The notes: a model not told the origin generated them from the letters alone. 50,520 nucleotides of DNA from Candidatus Rokuibacteriota bacterium (GCA_003220615.1 QHTB01000160.1:1-50520), one strand, 5' to 3'; positions 33,142-42,594 are shown, counted from the first letter of the stretch. Numbers and translations: made by a program.

Positions 33142-34329
33142 TCACTTGCCGATCCACTTCATGTCGCGGTCCACCGAGACCTCACGCACGGGCACGATCT
33201 TGCCGTCCTTCACCATGACCAGTCGCGCGCGGTTGGTCGGTCGATGGTCCTCGCTCGTGTACGTGAACGGTGGAGTGATCCCCCACGTGTCGAACTCGCG
33301 CAGGCTCTCGAGCGACTTCTTGAGCGACTCGCCCGTCAGCGTGGTGCCCGAGCGCTTGATCGCTTCGACCGTCATGATCACCCACAGCCAGCCGCGCATG
33401 TACGGCGACGCGTGCGTGTCGTTGGGGTGGTGCTTCTGGTGGAACTCCATGAGCGTCTTCATGCCGGGGACGTTCTCGCCCCAGTAGGCGACGTCCTGGA
33501 TGCCCATCACGCCCTCGGCCGCCTCGCCGGCGAGCTTGGGCGTGCGCTCGTCGATGCCGTAGTTGTTGACCACGTACTTCGTCTTGAGGCCGAGCTTGTA
33601 CGAGTCCTTCAGCACCACCGGCACCCACTGGGTGTTGGTGTTGATGTAGGCGAAGTCCGGGTCCTTCTTCTGCATGGTCAGGAGCTGCGAGGTGGCGTCG
33701 GTGAGGACCGTCGGGATGATCTCCTCGTCCACGAGGTCCACACCCGCTTCCTTCGCGTAGTTCCGCCCGGACTCGATCGGGGCTCGGCCGTACGCGTTGT
33801 CGGCGTAGATGAAGGCGACCCGCGGCTTGCGGCTCGTGTCCTTCCACGTCTCCTTCACGTAGTTCATGAAGATGCGCATCTGGCTCGTGTAGTCGATCCC
33901 GCCCGGGAAGTTGTAGGGCGTCTGGCGTGGATCGGTCAGGTGACCGGAGTACGAGCCGGAGATGTACGGGACCTTGTCCTTCGTGATGTAGGGCCGCAGG
34001 GCCTCGGTGTCGGGGGTGCCGTAGCCGAGCACGAGCAGGACCTTGTCGTCCTCGATGAATTTCTTGTAGGCCGCCACCGCGCGCGGCGGCTGGAAGCCGT
34101 ACTCCACCGACACCAGCTCGAGCTTCTTGCCGTTGACCCCGCCGCGCTCGTTGAAGTACTGGACGGCGTCGGTGCGCCCCTGGGCGATGTCCTTGCCCTG
34201 GTCGGACGTGGGGCCGGTCAGATCGACGAGGTTGCCGATCTTGATGATGTTCTGTGCCTCGGACGGCGCCGCGCCCAGGCCGACGACCAGCAGGCCGACG
34301 AGGAGGGAGCGAACGAGCCAGTGATTCAT
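33142..34329 (-). CDS. LIV-type ABC transporter periplasmic binding protein (cluster 1)
   Basis: 395 residues, with GAAAGGAGAGCG before ATG 34329. The signal peptide (LLVGLLVVGLGAAPSEA) precedes a Leu/Ile/Val-type type I periplasmic binding fold: IIKIGNLVDLTGPTSDQGKD, VLGYGTPDTEALRPYI, VAFIYADNAYGRAPIE. The family binds amino acids, but environmental members also bind aromatic and other carboxylates. The neighbouring acyl-CoA ligase hints at a carboxylic acid (inference). It starts 12 nt after livM. Confidence 0.93.
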   Translation of the reverse strand: MNHWLVRSLLVGLLVVGLGAAPSEAQNIIKIGNLVDLTGPTSDQGKDIAQGRTDAVQYFNERGGVNGKKLELVSVEYGFQPPRAVAAYKKFIEDDKVLLVLGYGTPDTEALRPYITKDKVPYISGSYSGHLTDPRQTPYNFPGGIDYTSQMRIFMNYVKETWKDTSRKPRVAFIYADNAYGRAPIESGRNYAKEAGVDLVDEEIIPTVLTDATSQLLTMQKKDPDFAYINTNTQWVPVVLKDSYKLGLKTKYVVNNYGIDERTPKLAGEAAEGVMGIQDVAYWGENVPGMKTLMEFHQKHHPNDTHASPYMRGWLWVIMTVEAIKRSGTTLTGESLKKSLESLREFDTWGITPPFTYTSEDHRPTNRARLVMVKDGKIVPVREVSVDRDMKWIGK

Positions 34330-34341
34330 GACGCTCTCCTT

Positions 34342-35385
34342 TCAGTACGCATACGGCCACAGTTGCCAGAAGCTGCGGACCCGCACCCAGATGCGTGCGA
34401 GTCCTTGCGGCTCGTACATCAGGAAAAAGATGACGGCCAGGCCGAAGACGATGTCCCGCGCCGAGGCGATGAGCCCGAACCCCTGCGGGTACACGCTGGT
34501 CAGGGATGTGGCGGTCAGCTTCAGGACCTCGGGCAGCAGGGTCATGAAGACGGCGCCGAGGATCGATCCGAGGATGCTGCCCATCCCGCCGATGATGACC
34601 ATGGCGAGGTAGTCGATGGCCACGAGCAGCGTGAACGCGTCCGGGAACAGGATCCGCGAGTGGTGGGCCATCAGCCCGCCGGCGAGGCCGGCGTAGAACG
34701 AGCTGATCACGAAGGCCAGCAGCTTGTAGCGCAGGAGGCTCACGCCTATCACGCTGGCGGCCACGTCGCGATCCCGGATCGCGATGAAGGCCCGGCCCAC
34801 CTTGGTGCGGAAGAGGTTCTTGGCGAAGAGCGTCGCCGGCACCACCAGCGCGTAGATCAAGTAGAACACCCGGGCGTCGGAGTCGAGCGGCAGCCCGAAG
34901 ACCGTCGGCGGCGGGACCATGAGCCCGATCACGCCCTTGGTCATGCTCTCCCAGTGGATGATCACGTACGTGGTGATGAAGTGCGCGGCCAGCGTGGCGA
35001 TGGCCAGGTACAGGCCCTTGAGACGCAGCGACGGAATGCCGAAGATCAGGCCGACGCCCGAGGCCGTGAGGGCGCCGAGCGGGATCGCCAGGTAGAAGGG
35101 CACGCCGAGATTGACCTCGAAGATCGCGGTCGAATAGGCGCCCACGGCCAGGAACGCAGCCTGCCCGATGGAGATCTGCCCGGTGTACCCGACCAGGATG
35201 TTCAGGCCGATCGCGCCGATGATGGCGATGCCGATGCGGTTGAGGACGTCGAGCCAGTAGGTCCCGGCGAAGCGCGGCAGCACGGCCAGCACGGCCAGCA
35301 GGAGCACGAGGGCGACGATCGGCACCGGCGTGTCGAAGATGCGCTCGTCGCTCCGGTAGCTGACGCGGAATCCCCCGCACCTCAT
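34342..35385 (-). CDS. livM: LIV-type ABC transporter permease LivM (cluster 1)
   Basis: 347 residues from ATG 35385, which overlaps the livH stop (ATGA). The longer open frame up to 36120 is a shadow inside livH. About ten membrane helices are predicted. GYTGQISIGQAAFLAVGAYS and GGMGSILGSILGAVFM are characteristic of LivM permeases. The C-terminus is YEPQGLARIWVRVRSFWQLW. With LivH it forms the inner-membrane channel. Confidence 0.94.
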   Translation of the reverse strand: MRCGGFRVSYRSDERIFDTPVPIVALVLLLAVLAVLPRFAGTYWLDVLNRIGIAIIGAIGLNILVGYTGQISIGQAAFLAVGAYSTAIFEVNLGVPFYLAIPLGALTASGVGLIFGIPSLRLKGLYLAIATLAAHFITTYVIIHWESMTKGVIGLMVPPPTVFGLPLDSDARVFYLIYALVVPATLFAKNLFRTKVGRAFIAIRDRDVAASVIGVSLLRYKLLAFVISSFYAGLAGGLMAHHSRILFPDAFTLLVAIDYLAMVIIGGMGSILGSILGAVFMTLLPEVLKLTATSLTSVYPQGFGLIASARDIVFGLAVIFFLMYEPQGLARIWVRVRSFWQLWPYAY

Positions 35386-36281
35386 ACGCGCTCGATCTCG
35401 CGCTTGCCGAAGAACCCGTAGGGGCGAACCATCAGGATCATCACGAGGACCACGAACGGGGCCACTTCCTTGACGCCGCCGCCCAGGATGGGATCGAGGT
35501 AGCCGCCGGAGAGGTTCTCGAGCACGCCGATGAGCACGCCCCCGATGATGGCGCCCGCCACGCTGTCGAGGCCTCCGAGGATGACCACCGGGAACACCTT
35601 CAGGCCCAGGTCGGCCAGCGAGAAGTCCACGCCGCCGCGCACGCTGCCCAGGATGATCCCGCCGAGCGTGGACACGACGGTGGCGATGCACCACGAGAGC
35701 GCGAAGATCCACTTCACGCTCACGCCCAGCGAGAGCGCGACCTGCTGGTTGTCGGCGGTCGCCCGCATGGCCATGCCCGTGAGCGACAGCCGGAAGAAGA
35801 GGGTGAACGCGGTGAGCAGCGCGAGGGTGCCCACGAAGCTCCACAGGTGCACCGGCGACACCGGGACCGGGCCCAGGTGGAAGGGCTGCTGGGAGAAGAG
35901 GACGGGGAACGGGCGCGTGTCGCTGCCCCACGTCATGTTGAGGAATCCGCGGATCACGCTGGCGAACCCGAAGGTGACCATGATCACGGAGATGAGCGGT
36001 TCGCCGATGAGGGGCCTCAGCACGCCCCGCTCGATCACGATCCCGAGCAGGATGGCGACGCCCAGGGTGAGCGGCAGCGCCACGTAGAGTGGCAGCTTCA
36101 TGTTGAGGATCGTCGCCCACGCCACGTACGCGCCGAAGAGGACCAGCTCCCCCGGGCCGAAGTTGACGACGCTCGAGGCCTTGAAGATGAGGACGAACCC
36201 GAGCGCCATCAGCGAGTACACGCCGCCGACGGCGATGCCCGTGATGACGAGCTGGAGCATGAACACGAGGTGCTCGTTCAT
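35382..36281 (-). CDS. livH: LIV-type ABC transporter permease LivH (cluster 1)
   Basis: 299 residues, eight or so membrane helices. VITGIAVGGVYSLMALGFVL near the N-terminus, FSLADLGLKVFPVVILGGLD and VAGAIIGGVLIGVLEN are LivH-type motifs. ATG 36281 overlaps the stop of the ligase gene, and its own stop overlaps livM. Transport and CoA activation are therefore encoded in one coupled operon. Confidence 0.94.
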   Translation of the reverse strand: MNEHLVFMLQLVITGIAVGGVYSLMALGFVLIFKASSVVNFGPGELVLFGAYVAWATILNMKLPLYVALPLTLGVAILLGIVIERGVLRPLIGEPLISVIMVTFGFASVIRGFLNMTWGSDTRPFPVLFSQQPFHLGPVPVSPVHLWSFVGTLALLTAFTLFFRLSLTGMAMRATADNQQVALSLGVSVKWIFALSWCIATVVSTLGGIILGSVRGGVDFSLADLGLKVFPVVILGGLDSVAGAIIGGVLIGVLENLSGGYLDPILGGGVKEVAPFVVLVMILMVRPYGFFGKREIERV

Positions 36282-38089
36282 CGCGGCGCGCCCTCCCGCG
36301 CGTAGAGGTCTTCGATCATCTCCTGATACTTGGTCAGGATCGTCGAGCGCCTGACCTTCTGGGTCCGCGTCAGCTCTCCATCGTCCGCGTGCAGCTCCTT
36401 GTCGAAGAGCCCGAAGGCACGGATGCGCGCCACGCTCGGGAGATCCTCGTTCACGCGCGCCACCACGTCCGCCACCAGTGCGGTGACCTCGGCCTTTTGC
36501 GAGAGGTCCTTGAACGTCGTGAACGGCAGCCGGTTGGCCTCGGCCCAGTTCCCCACGGTGCCCATGTCGATCTGGATCAACGCCACCACATGCGGCCGGT
36601 CCTCGCCAATCACCACCGCCTCGCGGACGTGCGGGCTGAACTTCAGCTTGTTCTCGATGAGGGCCGGCGAGAACCGCGAGCCGTCGGCGAGCCGCAGGAC
36701 GTCGGTGAGCCGGTCGATCATGACCAGGTGGCCCCGGTCGTCCACGAGGCCCGCGTCCCCCGTGCTCAGCCAGCCGTCACTGATCGTCTTCGCCGTGGCC
36801 TCGGCATTCTTGTAGTAGCCGAGGAAGACGTTCTCGCCTGCGACGAGGATCTCGCCGCTCTCGGAGACGCGCACGCGCGTCCCCGGCGTGGGCTTGCCCA
36901 GCGTCTCGGCGCGGACATCGGTGTCGGGGTGCAGCACGCAGATGCCCGACGACTCGGTCTGGCCGTACACCTGCTTGAGGTTGAGCCCAATGGCCCGGAA
37001 GAACCCGAAGATCTCCGGGCCGAGGGGGGCGCCGCCCGTGTAGGCGTAGCGGACGCGCGCGAGGCCGAACTTGTCGAGCATGGTCCTGAGCGCCAGCACC
37101 TGGGCGAGACGCTTCATCAGTCGCGTGCCGGCGCTCAGCGCCCGGCCGTCAACGCGCCGGGCGGCCGCTCGCGCGCCGATGGCCAGTGCCAGGCGCGTCG
37201 CCGCGCGCTTGATCGCGGGAGCGTCGGCGATCTTCACCTGGTATTCCGAGCACATCGTCTCCCAGAAGCGCGGCGGTGCGATCAGGACGTGCGGCCCGAT
37301 CTCACGGAGGTCCTCGCGCACCGTCGCCGGCTCTTCGGGGAAGTTCACGGTCGCGCCGGCCTGGAGCGCGATGGCGACGCTCAGGTTCTGCTCGCCGATC
37401 CAGGCGAACGGGAGAAACGAGACGATCTCGTCGGTGTCGCGCACGGGATCGACGCGCGTCACGTTGGTGGCCGTGGCGAGGAGGTTGCGATGGCTGATCA
37501 TCGCGGCCTTCGCCGTCCCCGTCGTCCCCGAGGTGTAGAGCAGCACGGCCACGTCGTCCGGGGCCCCGCGCTCGAGCAACGCTTCGTAGCGCCCGGGCTC
37601 GCGCGTGTCGGCGTCGCGCCCCACGCGCTCCACGTCGTCCAGGCTGATCAGCGTCGCGTCCTTGTGGTCTTCGAGCCCGCGCATGTCATCGACGATGATC
37701 CGCTCGACGCTGGGCAGCGCGTCACGCACGGCGAGGATCTTGTCGGCCTGTTCCTGGTCCTCGACCAGGACGAAGCGCGCCTCGCTGTGGTGAAGGATGA
37801 GCCTCACGTGCTCCGGCAGGCTGTCCACGAAGATCCCGACCGGGATGGCACCGGCCGCCTGCGCGGCGAGCTCGGCATAGAGCCAGGCCGGGCGATTGCC
37901 CGAGATCACCGCGAGCTTGTCGCCGCGCTCGAGCCCGAGTTCGAGCAGTCCCAGGCACACGGCGCGCACGTGCGCCGCGTACGCGTCCCAGGTGACCTGC
38001 TGCCAGATCCCGTACTTCTTCTCGCGCAGGGCGACCTTGTGGCGGACGAAGCGCCGGGCCTGCGCGGCGAGCACGCGCGGCAACGTCAA
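36278..38089 (-). CDS. AMP-forming long-chain acyl-CoA synthetase
   Basis: 603 residues from a TTG at 38089 without a strong ribosome site. The ANL superfamily motifs are present: P-loop YTSGTTGTAK (185-194), YTGGAPLGPEIF, YGQTESSGICVLHPD and STGDAGLVDDRGHL. Length and the DRLTDVLRLADG segment fit the long-chain fatty acyl-CoA ligase subgroup (FadD15/FAA1-like). It activates a carboxylic acid with ATP and CoA. Lying inside a LIV transporter operon, it likely traps the imported acid as its CoA ester (inference). Confidence 0.93.
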   Translation of the reverse strand: MTLPRVLAAQARRFVRHKVALREKKYGIWQQVTWDAYAAHVRAVCLGLLELGLERGDKLAVISGNRPAWLYAELAAQAAGAIPVGIFVDSLPEHVRLILHHSEARFVLVEDQEQADKILAVRDALPSVERIIVDDMRGLEDHKDATLISLDDVERVGRDADTREPGRYEALLERGAPDDVAVLLYTSGTTGTAKAAMISHRNLLATATNVTRVDPVRDTDEIVSFLPFAWIGEQNLSVAIALQAGATVNFPEEPATVREDLREIGPHVLIAPPRFWETMCSEYQVKIADAPAIKRAATRLALAIGARAAARRVDGRALSAGTRLMKRLAQVLALRTMLDKFGLARVRYAYTGGAPLGPEIFGFFRAIGLNLKQVYGQTESSGICVLHPDTDVRAETLGKPTPGTRVRVSESGEILVAGENVFLGYYKNAEATAKTISDGWLSTGDAGLVDDRGHLVMIDRLTDVLRLADGSRFSPALIENKLKFSPHVREAVVIGEDRPHVVALIQIDMGTVGNWAEANRLPFTTFKDLSQKAEVTALVADVVARVNEDLPSVARIRAFGLFDKELHADDGELTRTQKVRRSTILTKYQEMIEDLYAREGAPR

Positions 38090-38106
38090 CTGATCCGCGG
38101 CGAGCG

Positions 38107-38892
38107 CTACCCCACGGGCGCGACCTCGAAGTCCTGACCCAGGTAGGCCTTGATCACCACGGGATCGCGCTGGACTTCGGCGGGCGTGCCCTCGGCGATC
38201 TTCCGGCCGAAGTCGAGGACGGCCACCCGGTCGGAGATGTCCATGACGACGCCCATGTCGTGCTCGATCATCACCACCGTGAGGCGCTTCACCTGCTTCA
38301 CGTAGACGACGAAGCGCACCATGTCCTCGGTCTCTTCGGCGTTCATCCCGGCGGTCGGCTCGTCTAGCAGCAGCACGATCGGGTCGAGCGCCAGCGCGCG
38401 GGCCAGCTCGACGCGCTTCTGCAAGCCGTAGGGCAGCGTGCCGACGATCTTGTGCCGGATATCCTGCAGCTCGAGCAGCTCGATGATCTCGCGCTCGATG
38501 ATGGCGCGATGGGCGCGCTCCTCGCGGGCGGCGCGGCCGTAGTAGAGACCGCAGGCCAGGGCGCCAGACCGCAGGTGGATATGGCGTCCGATCTTGACGT
38601 TGTCGAGCACGCTCATGCCCCGGAAGAGGGCGATGTTCTGGAAGGTGCGGGCGATCCTCAGCCGGGCGCGCTGGTGGGGCGGCAGGTGCGTAATGTCGTG
38701 TCCGTCGAAGGCGATGCGCCCGCGCGTGGGCGTGTAGATCCCGCTGATGCAGTTGAAGATGCTGGTCTTGCCCGCGCCGTTCGGGCCGATGATCGCGAAG
38801 AGGTCGCCGGCGCCGACGTCCACGCTGACGCCGGCCAGAGCCGCCACGCCGCCGAAGTTGAGATGCAACCCCTCGAGGGCGAGCAGCGCCAT
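38107..38892 (-). CDS. livG: LIV-type ABC transporter ATP-binding protein LivG (cluster 1)
   Basis: 261 residues: Walker A GPNGAGKT (about 35-42), RTFQNIALFRGMSVLDN and Walker B VLLLDEPTAGMNAEE, with the long C-terminal extension typical of LivG. The usual LSGGQ signature is replaced by GTLPYGLQKRVELARAL, which is normal in many LivG proteins. It is the first gene of the minus-strand cluster, 17 nt before the ligase. The promoter must lie in 38893-39090; no clear box is seen. Confidence 0.94.
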   Translation of the reverse strand: MALLALEGLHLNFGGVAALAGVSVDVGAGDLFAIIGPNGAGKTSIFNCISGIYTPTRGRIAFDGHDITHLPPHQRARLRIARTFQNIALFRGMSVLDNVKIGRHIHLRSGALACGLYYGRAAREERAHRAIIEREIIELLELQDIRHKIVGTLPYGLQKRVELARALALDPIVLLLDEPTAGMNAEETEDMVRFVVYVKQVKRLTVVMIEHDMGVVMDISDRVAVLDFGRKIAEGTPAEVQRDPVVIKAYLGQDFEVAPVG

Positions 38893-39090
38893 GCGCGCCT
38901 ACGCGCTGCCGCGCTCAGGCGAGGGGCACGCAAACGGGCCCCCCGTGGTCTCGATGACCGACGAGAGCGTCGAAAGGCTGTCCGGGAACCTGATCCAGGG
39001 CATGACTCCCCCGAGGGCTGGACGGTCGGCTACTCCACAAGTGGCGGGACGCTACGCTGACTCGGAGGGCTTGTCAATATATCGGGCGTC

Positions 39091-39582
39091 GTGATCCGCC
39101 CGTTCGACCGCCAACGACAGGGAGCAGACAGCGCGCTCGCCACGATCGAGGAGGCCGTGGGCTTCTTCAACAGCACCGCCTTCGCGAATTCACCCTCGGG
39201 CACGTTCCTGGCCAGCATCGACTCCGGCGGCATCGGGATCCGACTCGAGGCCACGCAGGTCCAGGCGGTGGCGGCGTTCCTGCGTGTGCTGAACGCCCTG
39301 GAGAACATTCGGGCCACGACCGAGATCCAGAATTTCGTGCTCGACGTCCGACGCCACGAGGTGGCCGAGTCCCTCCTCAACCTGGCCCTCAAGGACCAGC
39401 ACGATGTGGTCGACGTTCTCGACGGAGCCGGCCTTCACCCAGACGCGGCCCGTCACATGCGGAAGGCCATCGATCTCACCCGGCTGGCCAAGAACACGCC
39501 AGGCCGCGGGGCGCGCAACGCGCTGATCCGGCAGGCGCTCGCCGAGCAGCGAGCCGCCCGTGGTGACCTGGTCCAGGACTGA
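39091..39582 (+). pseudogene. C-terminal remnant of a cytochrome-c-peroxidase-like protein
   Basis: GTG 39091 opens 163 residues without any CxxCH haem motif or signal peptide. The segment EEAVGFFNSTAFANSPSGTF, then LEATQVQAVAAFLRVLNALE and NIRATTEI, matches the tail of di-haem peroxidase/MauG-like cytochromes, as I remember them. The following HPDAARHMRKAIDLTRLAKN and LAEQRAARGDLV form a helical extension seen on large members. An in-frame stop lies about 35 nt upstream. The catalytic domains are therefore gone. It lies between the two divergent LIV clusters. Confidence 0.5.
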
Positions 39583-39682
39583 CGCCCGCTGACGTGTCGT
39601 CGTCGCCCGAGGGAGCGGGCCAGCCGGCCTGGCCCCTCCCTCGAGCAATCTCGCCTGCCTGACCGATCACATCTCGTCCAGC

Positions 39683-40519
39683 ATGACGTATGATACGCGG
39701 CGTCGCGCACCCCGAACGACGTCGCGCCCAGCCCGGAGGCCCCACGATGAGGGACCTGTCACGACTCCACTCCTGACGATCACCGGCGTCACCAAGCGGT
39801 TCGGCGGCGTCGAGGCGCTCACGGGCTGCACGCTGTCCGTCGGCGAAGGCTCCATCACGGGCCTCATCGGACCGAACGGTGCGGGCAAGACGACGCTCTT
39901 CAACGTGATCAGCGGCCTCACGCCCGCCGACGGTGGCCAGATCCGTCTCGGCGCCGATCGACTCGACCGCCTGCCGGCGCACGCCATCGCCCGGCGCGGG
40001 ATCGGTCGCACCTTCCAGATCCCCCGCCCGCTCGGGCGGATGACCGTGCTGGAAAACCTGCTCGTCTACGCCCACGATCAGCTCGGCGAGACGCTGGCCC
40101 GCGTGTTCACGGCGCCCGGACGCGTGAGCGCGGAAGAGCATCGCCTGCGCGAGCGTGCTCACGCGATCCTCGAGTCGGTGGACCTGGCTCATCTCGCCAG
40201 CGCGCGGGCCGAGACGCTCTCTGGCGGGCAGAAGAAGCTCCTCGAGCTGGCGCGCGCGCTGATGAGCGATCCGCGCATCATCCTGCTCGACGAGCCCGGC
40301 GCCGGCGTGAACCCCACGCTGATGCGGTCGCTGGTCGCGACGATCCGCGGGCTGCGGGCGGCGGGACGGACTTTCCTCCTGATCGAGCACGACATGGACC
40401 TGGTCACCGAGCTCTGCGATCCCGTCATCGTCATGGCCCAGGGTCGCAAGCTCATGGAGGGCCCCTTCGCGGAAGTTCGGCGCGATCCGCGGGTGCTCGA
40501 GGCCTATCTAGGAACATGA
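39683..40519 (+). CDS. livG: LIV-type ABC transporter ATP-binding protein LivG (cluster 2)
   Basis: Up to 278 residues. Walker A GPNGAGKT, GIGRTFQIPRPLGRMTVLEN, signature LSGGQKK and Walker B IILLDEPGAGVNP are clear. The first 28 residues from ATG 39683 (TYDTRRRAPRTTSRPARRP) are unlike other LivG proteins, and a TATGAT sequence (39688-39693) overlaps that start. The true start may therefore be a non-ATG codon near 39765-39775, just before LLTITGVTKRFGG. It opens the plus-strand cluster livG-livF-binding protein-livH-livM. Confidence 0.92.
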   Translation: MTYDTRRRAPRTTSRPARRPHDEGPVTTPLLTITGVTKRFGGVEALTGCTLSVGEGSITGLIGPNGAGKTTLFNVISGLTPADGGQIRLGADRLDRLPAHAIARRGIGRTFQIPRPLGRMTVLENLLVYAHDQLGETLARVFTAPGRVSAEEHRLRERAHAILESVDLAHLASARAETLSGGQKKLLELARALMSDPRIILLDEPGAGVNPTLMRSLVATIRGLRAAGRTFLLIEHDMDLVTELCDPVIVMAQGRKLMEGPFAEVRRDPRVLEAYLGT

Positions 40520-40590
40520 GGGGCCCCGACATGGCCCCTCATACTCCCCAACGCTCGGAGCGCCCTGGCAAAGCCATGCCGCTCCTCGAA
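40518..40590. repeat. Intergenic GC-hairpin repeat, copy B
   Basis: Stem GAGGGGCC (40518-40525) / GGCCCCTC (40533-40540), loop CCGACAT. It is followed by ATACTCCCCAACGCTCGG, nearly the same as copy C at 46970. It overlaps the stop of livG and the start region of livF. Confidence 0.75.
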
Positions 40591-41280
40591 GTTCATGACC
40601 TCTTTGCCGGCTATGGCGACAACGACATCCTCCGTGGCCTCTCGCTTCGTGTCGCCGCCGGCGAGCTCGTGGCCGTCATCGGGCCGAATGGCGCCGGGAA
40701 GTCGACGCTGCTCAAGACGCTGGCCGGGCTGGTGCGTCCGCGCGGCGGGCGGATCGCTCTGGATGGGACCGATATCACCGGCGCGAGCACGCAGAGGATC
40801 GTCGCGAGCGGGCTCTGCTACGTGCCGCAGGAAGCGAACGTGTTCGCCTCGCTGAGCGTTTGGGAGAACCTCACAATCGGCGCCTGGACCGCTCCGCGAG
40901 CGTTGAACGAGCGGGCGCGCACCGTCGTCGAGCTCTTTCCCGCCCTCGGTCAGCGCAAGCGCGCCCGGGCCGGGACGCTCTCGGGCGGCGAGCGCCAGAT
41001 GCTCGCGATGGCGATGGCCCTGATGGTGGAGCCCCGGCTGCTCCTCCTCGACGAGCCGTCGGCCGGGCTGGCGCCGGCGCTCCAGCGCCTGGTCTTCGAC
41101 CGCGTTCGCGAGATCAACGCGCGCGGCCTCGGGATCCTCCTCGTCGAGCAGAACGCGCGCGAATCGCTCGCGCTGTGTCACCGGGCCTATGTGCTCGCCA
41201 TGGGCCGCGTCCGCGCCGAGGGGCCGGGCGAGGTGCTGCACGATGATCCGGAGATCCGGCGGCTCTATCTCGGCGGCTGA
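40576..41280 (+). CDS. livF: LIV-type ABC transporter ATP-binding protein LivF (cluster 2)
   Basis: 234 residues from ATG 40576 (MPLLEVHDLFAGYGDNDILR), the family-typical start. The in-frame ATG at 40516 would translate the hairpin repeat and was rejected. Walker A GPNGAGKS, LSGGERQMLAMAMALM and Walker B LLLLDEPSAGLAP are present. It is about 30 residues shorter than the cluster 1 LivF. A repeat copy (41343-41365) separates it from the binding-protein gene. Confidence 0.94.
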   Translation: MPLLEVHDLFAGYGDNDILRGLSLRVAAGELVAVIGPNGAGKSTLLKTLAGLVRPRGGRIALDGTDITGASTQRIVASGLCYVPQEANVFASLSVWENLTIGAWTAPRALNERARTVVELFPALGQRKRARAGTLSGGERQMLAMAMALMVEPRLLLLDEPSAGLAPALQRLVFDRVREINARGLGILLVEQNARESLALCHRAYVLAMGRVRAEGPGEVLHDDPEIRRLYLGG

Positions 41281-41342
41281 CACTAACGGTGGTCGAGGCG
41301 CGCGTCGGCTCCGCCGGCGCGTGCCGAACGTTGGAGGTGTCG

Positions 41343-41365
41343 GGGGCCATTTCGGGGCCCCTGAC
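41343..41365. repeat. Intergenic GC-hairpin repeat, copy E (inverted)
   Basis: GGGGCC, loop ATTTCGG, GGCCCC. Read on the minus strand the loop is CCGAAAT. Bases 41345-41365 are the exact reverse complement of 43472-43492 (21 of 21). The minus-strand flank, CTCCAACGTTCGG, resembles CCCCAACGCTCGG of copy B. Confidence 0.75.
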
Positions 41366-41379
41366 GAGGAGACCTATCC

Positions 41380-42594
41380 ATGACGACGATGACACGACGA
41401 CAACTGCTGCAAGCTTCGGGCACGGCCGGCCTCGTGCTGAGCGCGCCGGCCTTCCTCACGGCGCAATCCAAGGAGCCGATCCCCATCGGGACGCTCTGTC
41501 CCCTGACCGGCGCCGGCGGCTCCTACGGTCCCGACATGCAGCGGTCGGTCGTGGCCGTCGTCGAGCGGATCAACAATGCGGGGGGAATCAACGGCCGCCC
41601 CCTCCAACTCTTCCACGAGGACGACCAGACGAACGCCGAAGCCGGTGTGCGCGCGGCGCGCAAGCTGATCGACGTCAACCGCGTGGTCGCGATCGTCGCC
41701 ACGTGGGCCTCGGCGGTGACCCTGGCGGTCAAGCCCCTCTGCGTGGAGGCGAAGGTCTTCGTCATCGGCGTGTCGGGCGCTGACAGCGTGACCCAGGGCG
41801 ACCACAAGGGCTTCATCGCGCGCACGCAGCCGAACACGAACCTCCAGGGCCGTATGTATGGGAAGTTCGCCGCCTCGAAGAAGGAGTGGAAGCGCGTCGC
41901 CTACATGGCGCTCCAGACACCGTTCGCGCAGTCCTTCGGCGAGGCCTTCACCGGCGTGGTAAAGGCTGCCGGCGCGACGATCACCGACAGCCTCATCTAC
42001 GAGGACAAGAAGCCGTCGTATCGGAGCGAGGTCACGCGCGTGCTCGCCACGAACCCCGACCTGATCATGATCGAGGGCTACACGCCGGACTCGGTCGTCA
42101 TGGCGAAAGACCTCTACCGGGCTGCCTACAAGGGCGCGGTCCTCGCGCCGAGCTTCGCGATCAATGCGAAGTTCATCGAGGGCGTGGGCGCCGAGGTGGC
42201 GGAGGGTGTCTGGAACATGGATCGCGCGCCCTTGTTCGACTCCGCGGCCTTCAAGGAATTCTCCGCCGCCGTCCCCGGCGGCGATCAGAGCCCGTACGCG
42301 CCGCAGGCATGGGACCAGATGACGCTCGTCGCCCTGGCCCTCGCGGCCGGCAAGGGCGAGGTGTCGGGGACGGTGATCAAGGACCACCTCCGCACCGTCT
42401 CGAATCCGCCGGGCACCGCCGTCTATTCCTTCGCCGAAGGGACGAAGCTCATCCGCGAGGGCAAGAAGATCAACTACGAGGGCGCCTCGGGGTCGTGCGA
42501 CTTCGATCAGATCGGCGACATCCTCTCCGCCCCCTTCATCGTCCAGCAGGTGCGGAAGGGCAAGAACGAGCGCGTGACGATCGTCAACCCCTGA
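41380..42594 (+). CDS. LIV-type ABC transporter binding protein with Tat-like signal (cluster 2)
   Basis: 404 residues. The N-terminus MTTMTRRQLLQASGTAGLVL has a twin-arginine motif (TRRQLLQ) with a moderately hydrophobic core and cleavage near FLTAQ. This suggests export in folded form by the Tat system. The mature part is a type I periplasmic binding protein (PIPIGTLCPLTGAGGSYGPD, NAEAGVRAARKLIDVNRVVA, DLIMIEGYTPDSVVMAKDLY). It is a distant paralogue of the cluster 1 binding protein, which has a Sec signal. The ligand is not known. Confidence 0.93.
   Translation: MTTMTRRQLLQASGTAGLVLSAPAFLTAQSKEPIPIGTLCPLTGAGGSYGPDMQRSVVAVVERINNAGGINGRPLQLFHEDDQTNAEAGVRAARKLIDVNRVVAIVATWASAVTLAVKPLCVEAKVFVIGVSGADSVTQGDHKGFIARTQPNTNLQGRMYGKFAASKKEWKRVAYMALQTPFAQSFGEAFTGVVKAAGATITDSLIYEDKKPSYRSEVTRVLATNPDLIMIEGYTPDSVVMAKDLYRAAYKGAVLAPSFAINAKFIEGVGAEVAEGVWNMDRAPLFDSAAFKEFSAAVPGGDQSPYAPQAWDQMTLVALALAAGKGEVSGTVIKDHLRTVSNPPGTAVYSFAEGTKLIREGKKINYEGASGSCDFDQIGDILSAPFIVQQVRKGKNERVTIVNP

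Noticed and set aside
33112..35421. Long plus-strand ORF (769 codons) opposite the LIV cluster
   Set aside because: Composition is the His/Arg/Asp-rich pattern typical of the antisense of high-GC genes, and the minus strand holds clear livM and binding-protein genes.
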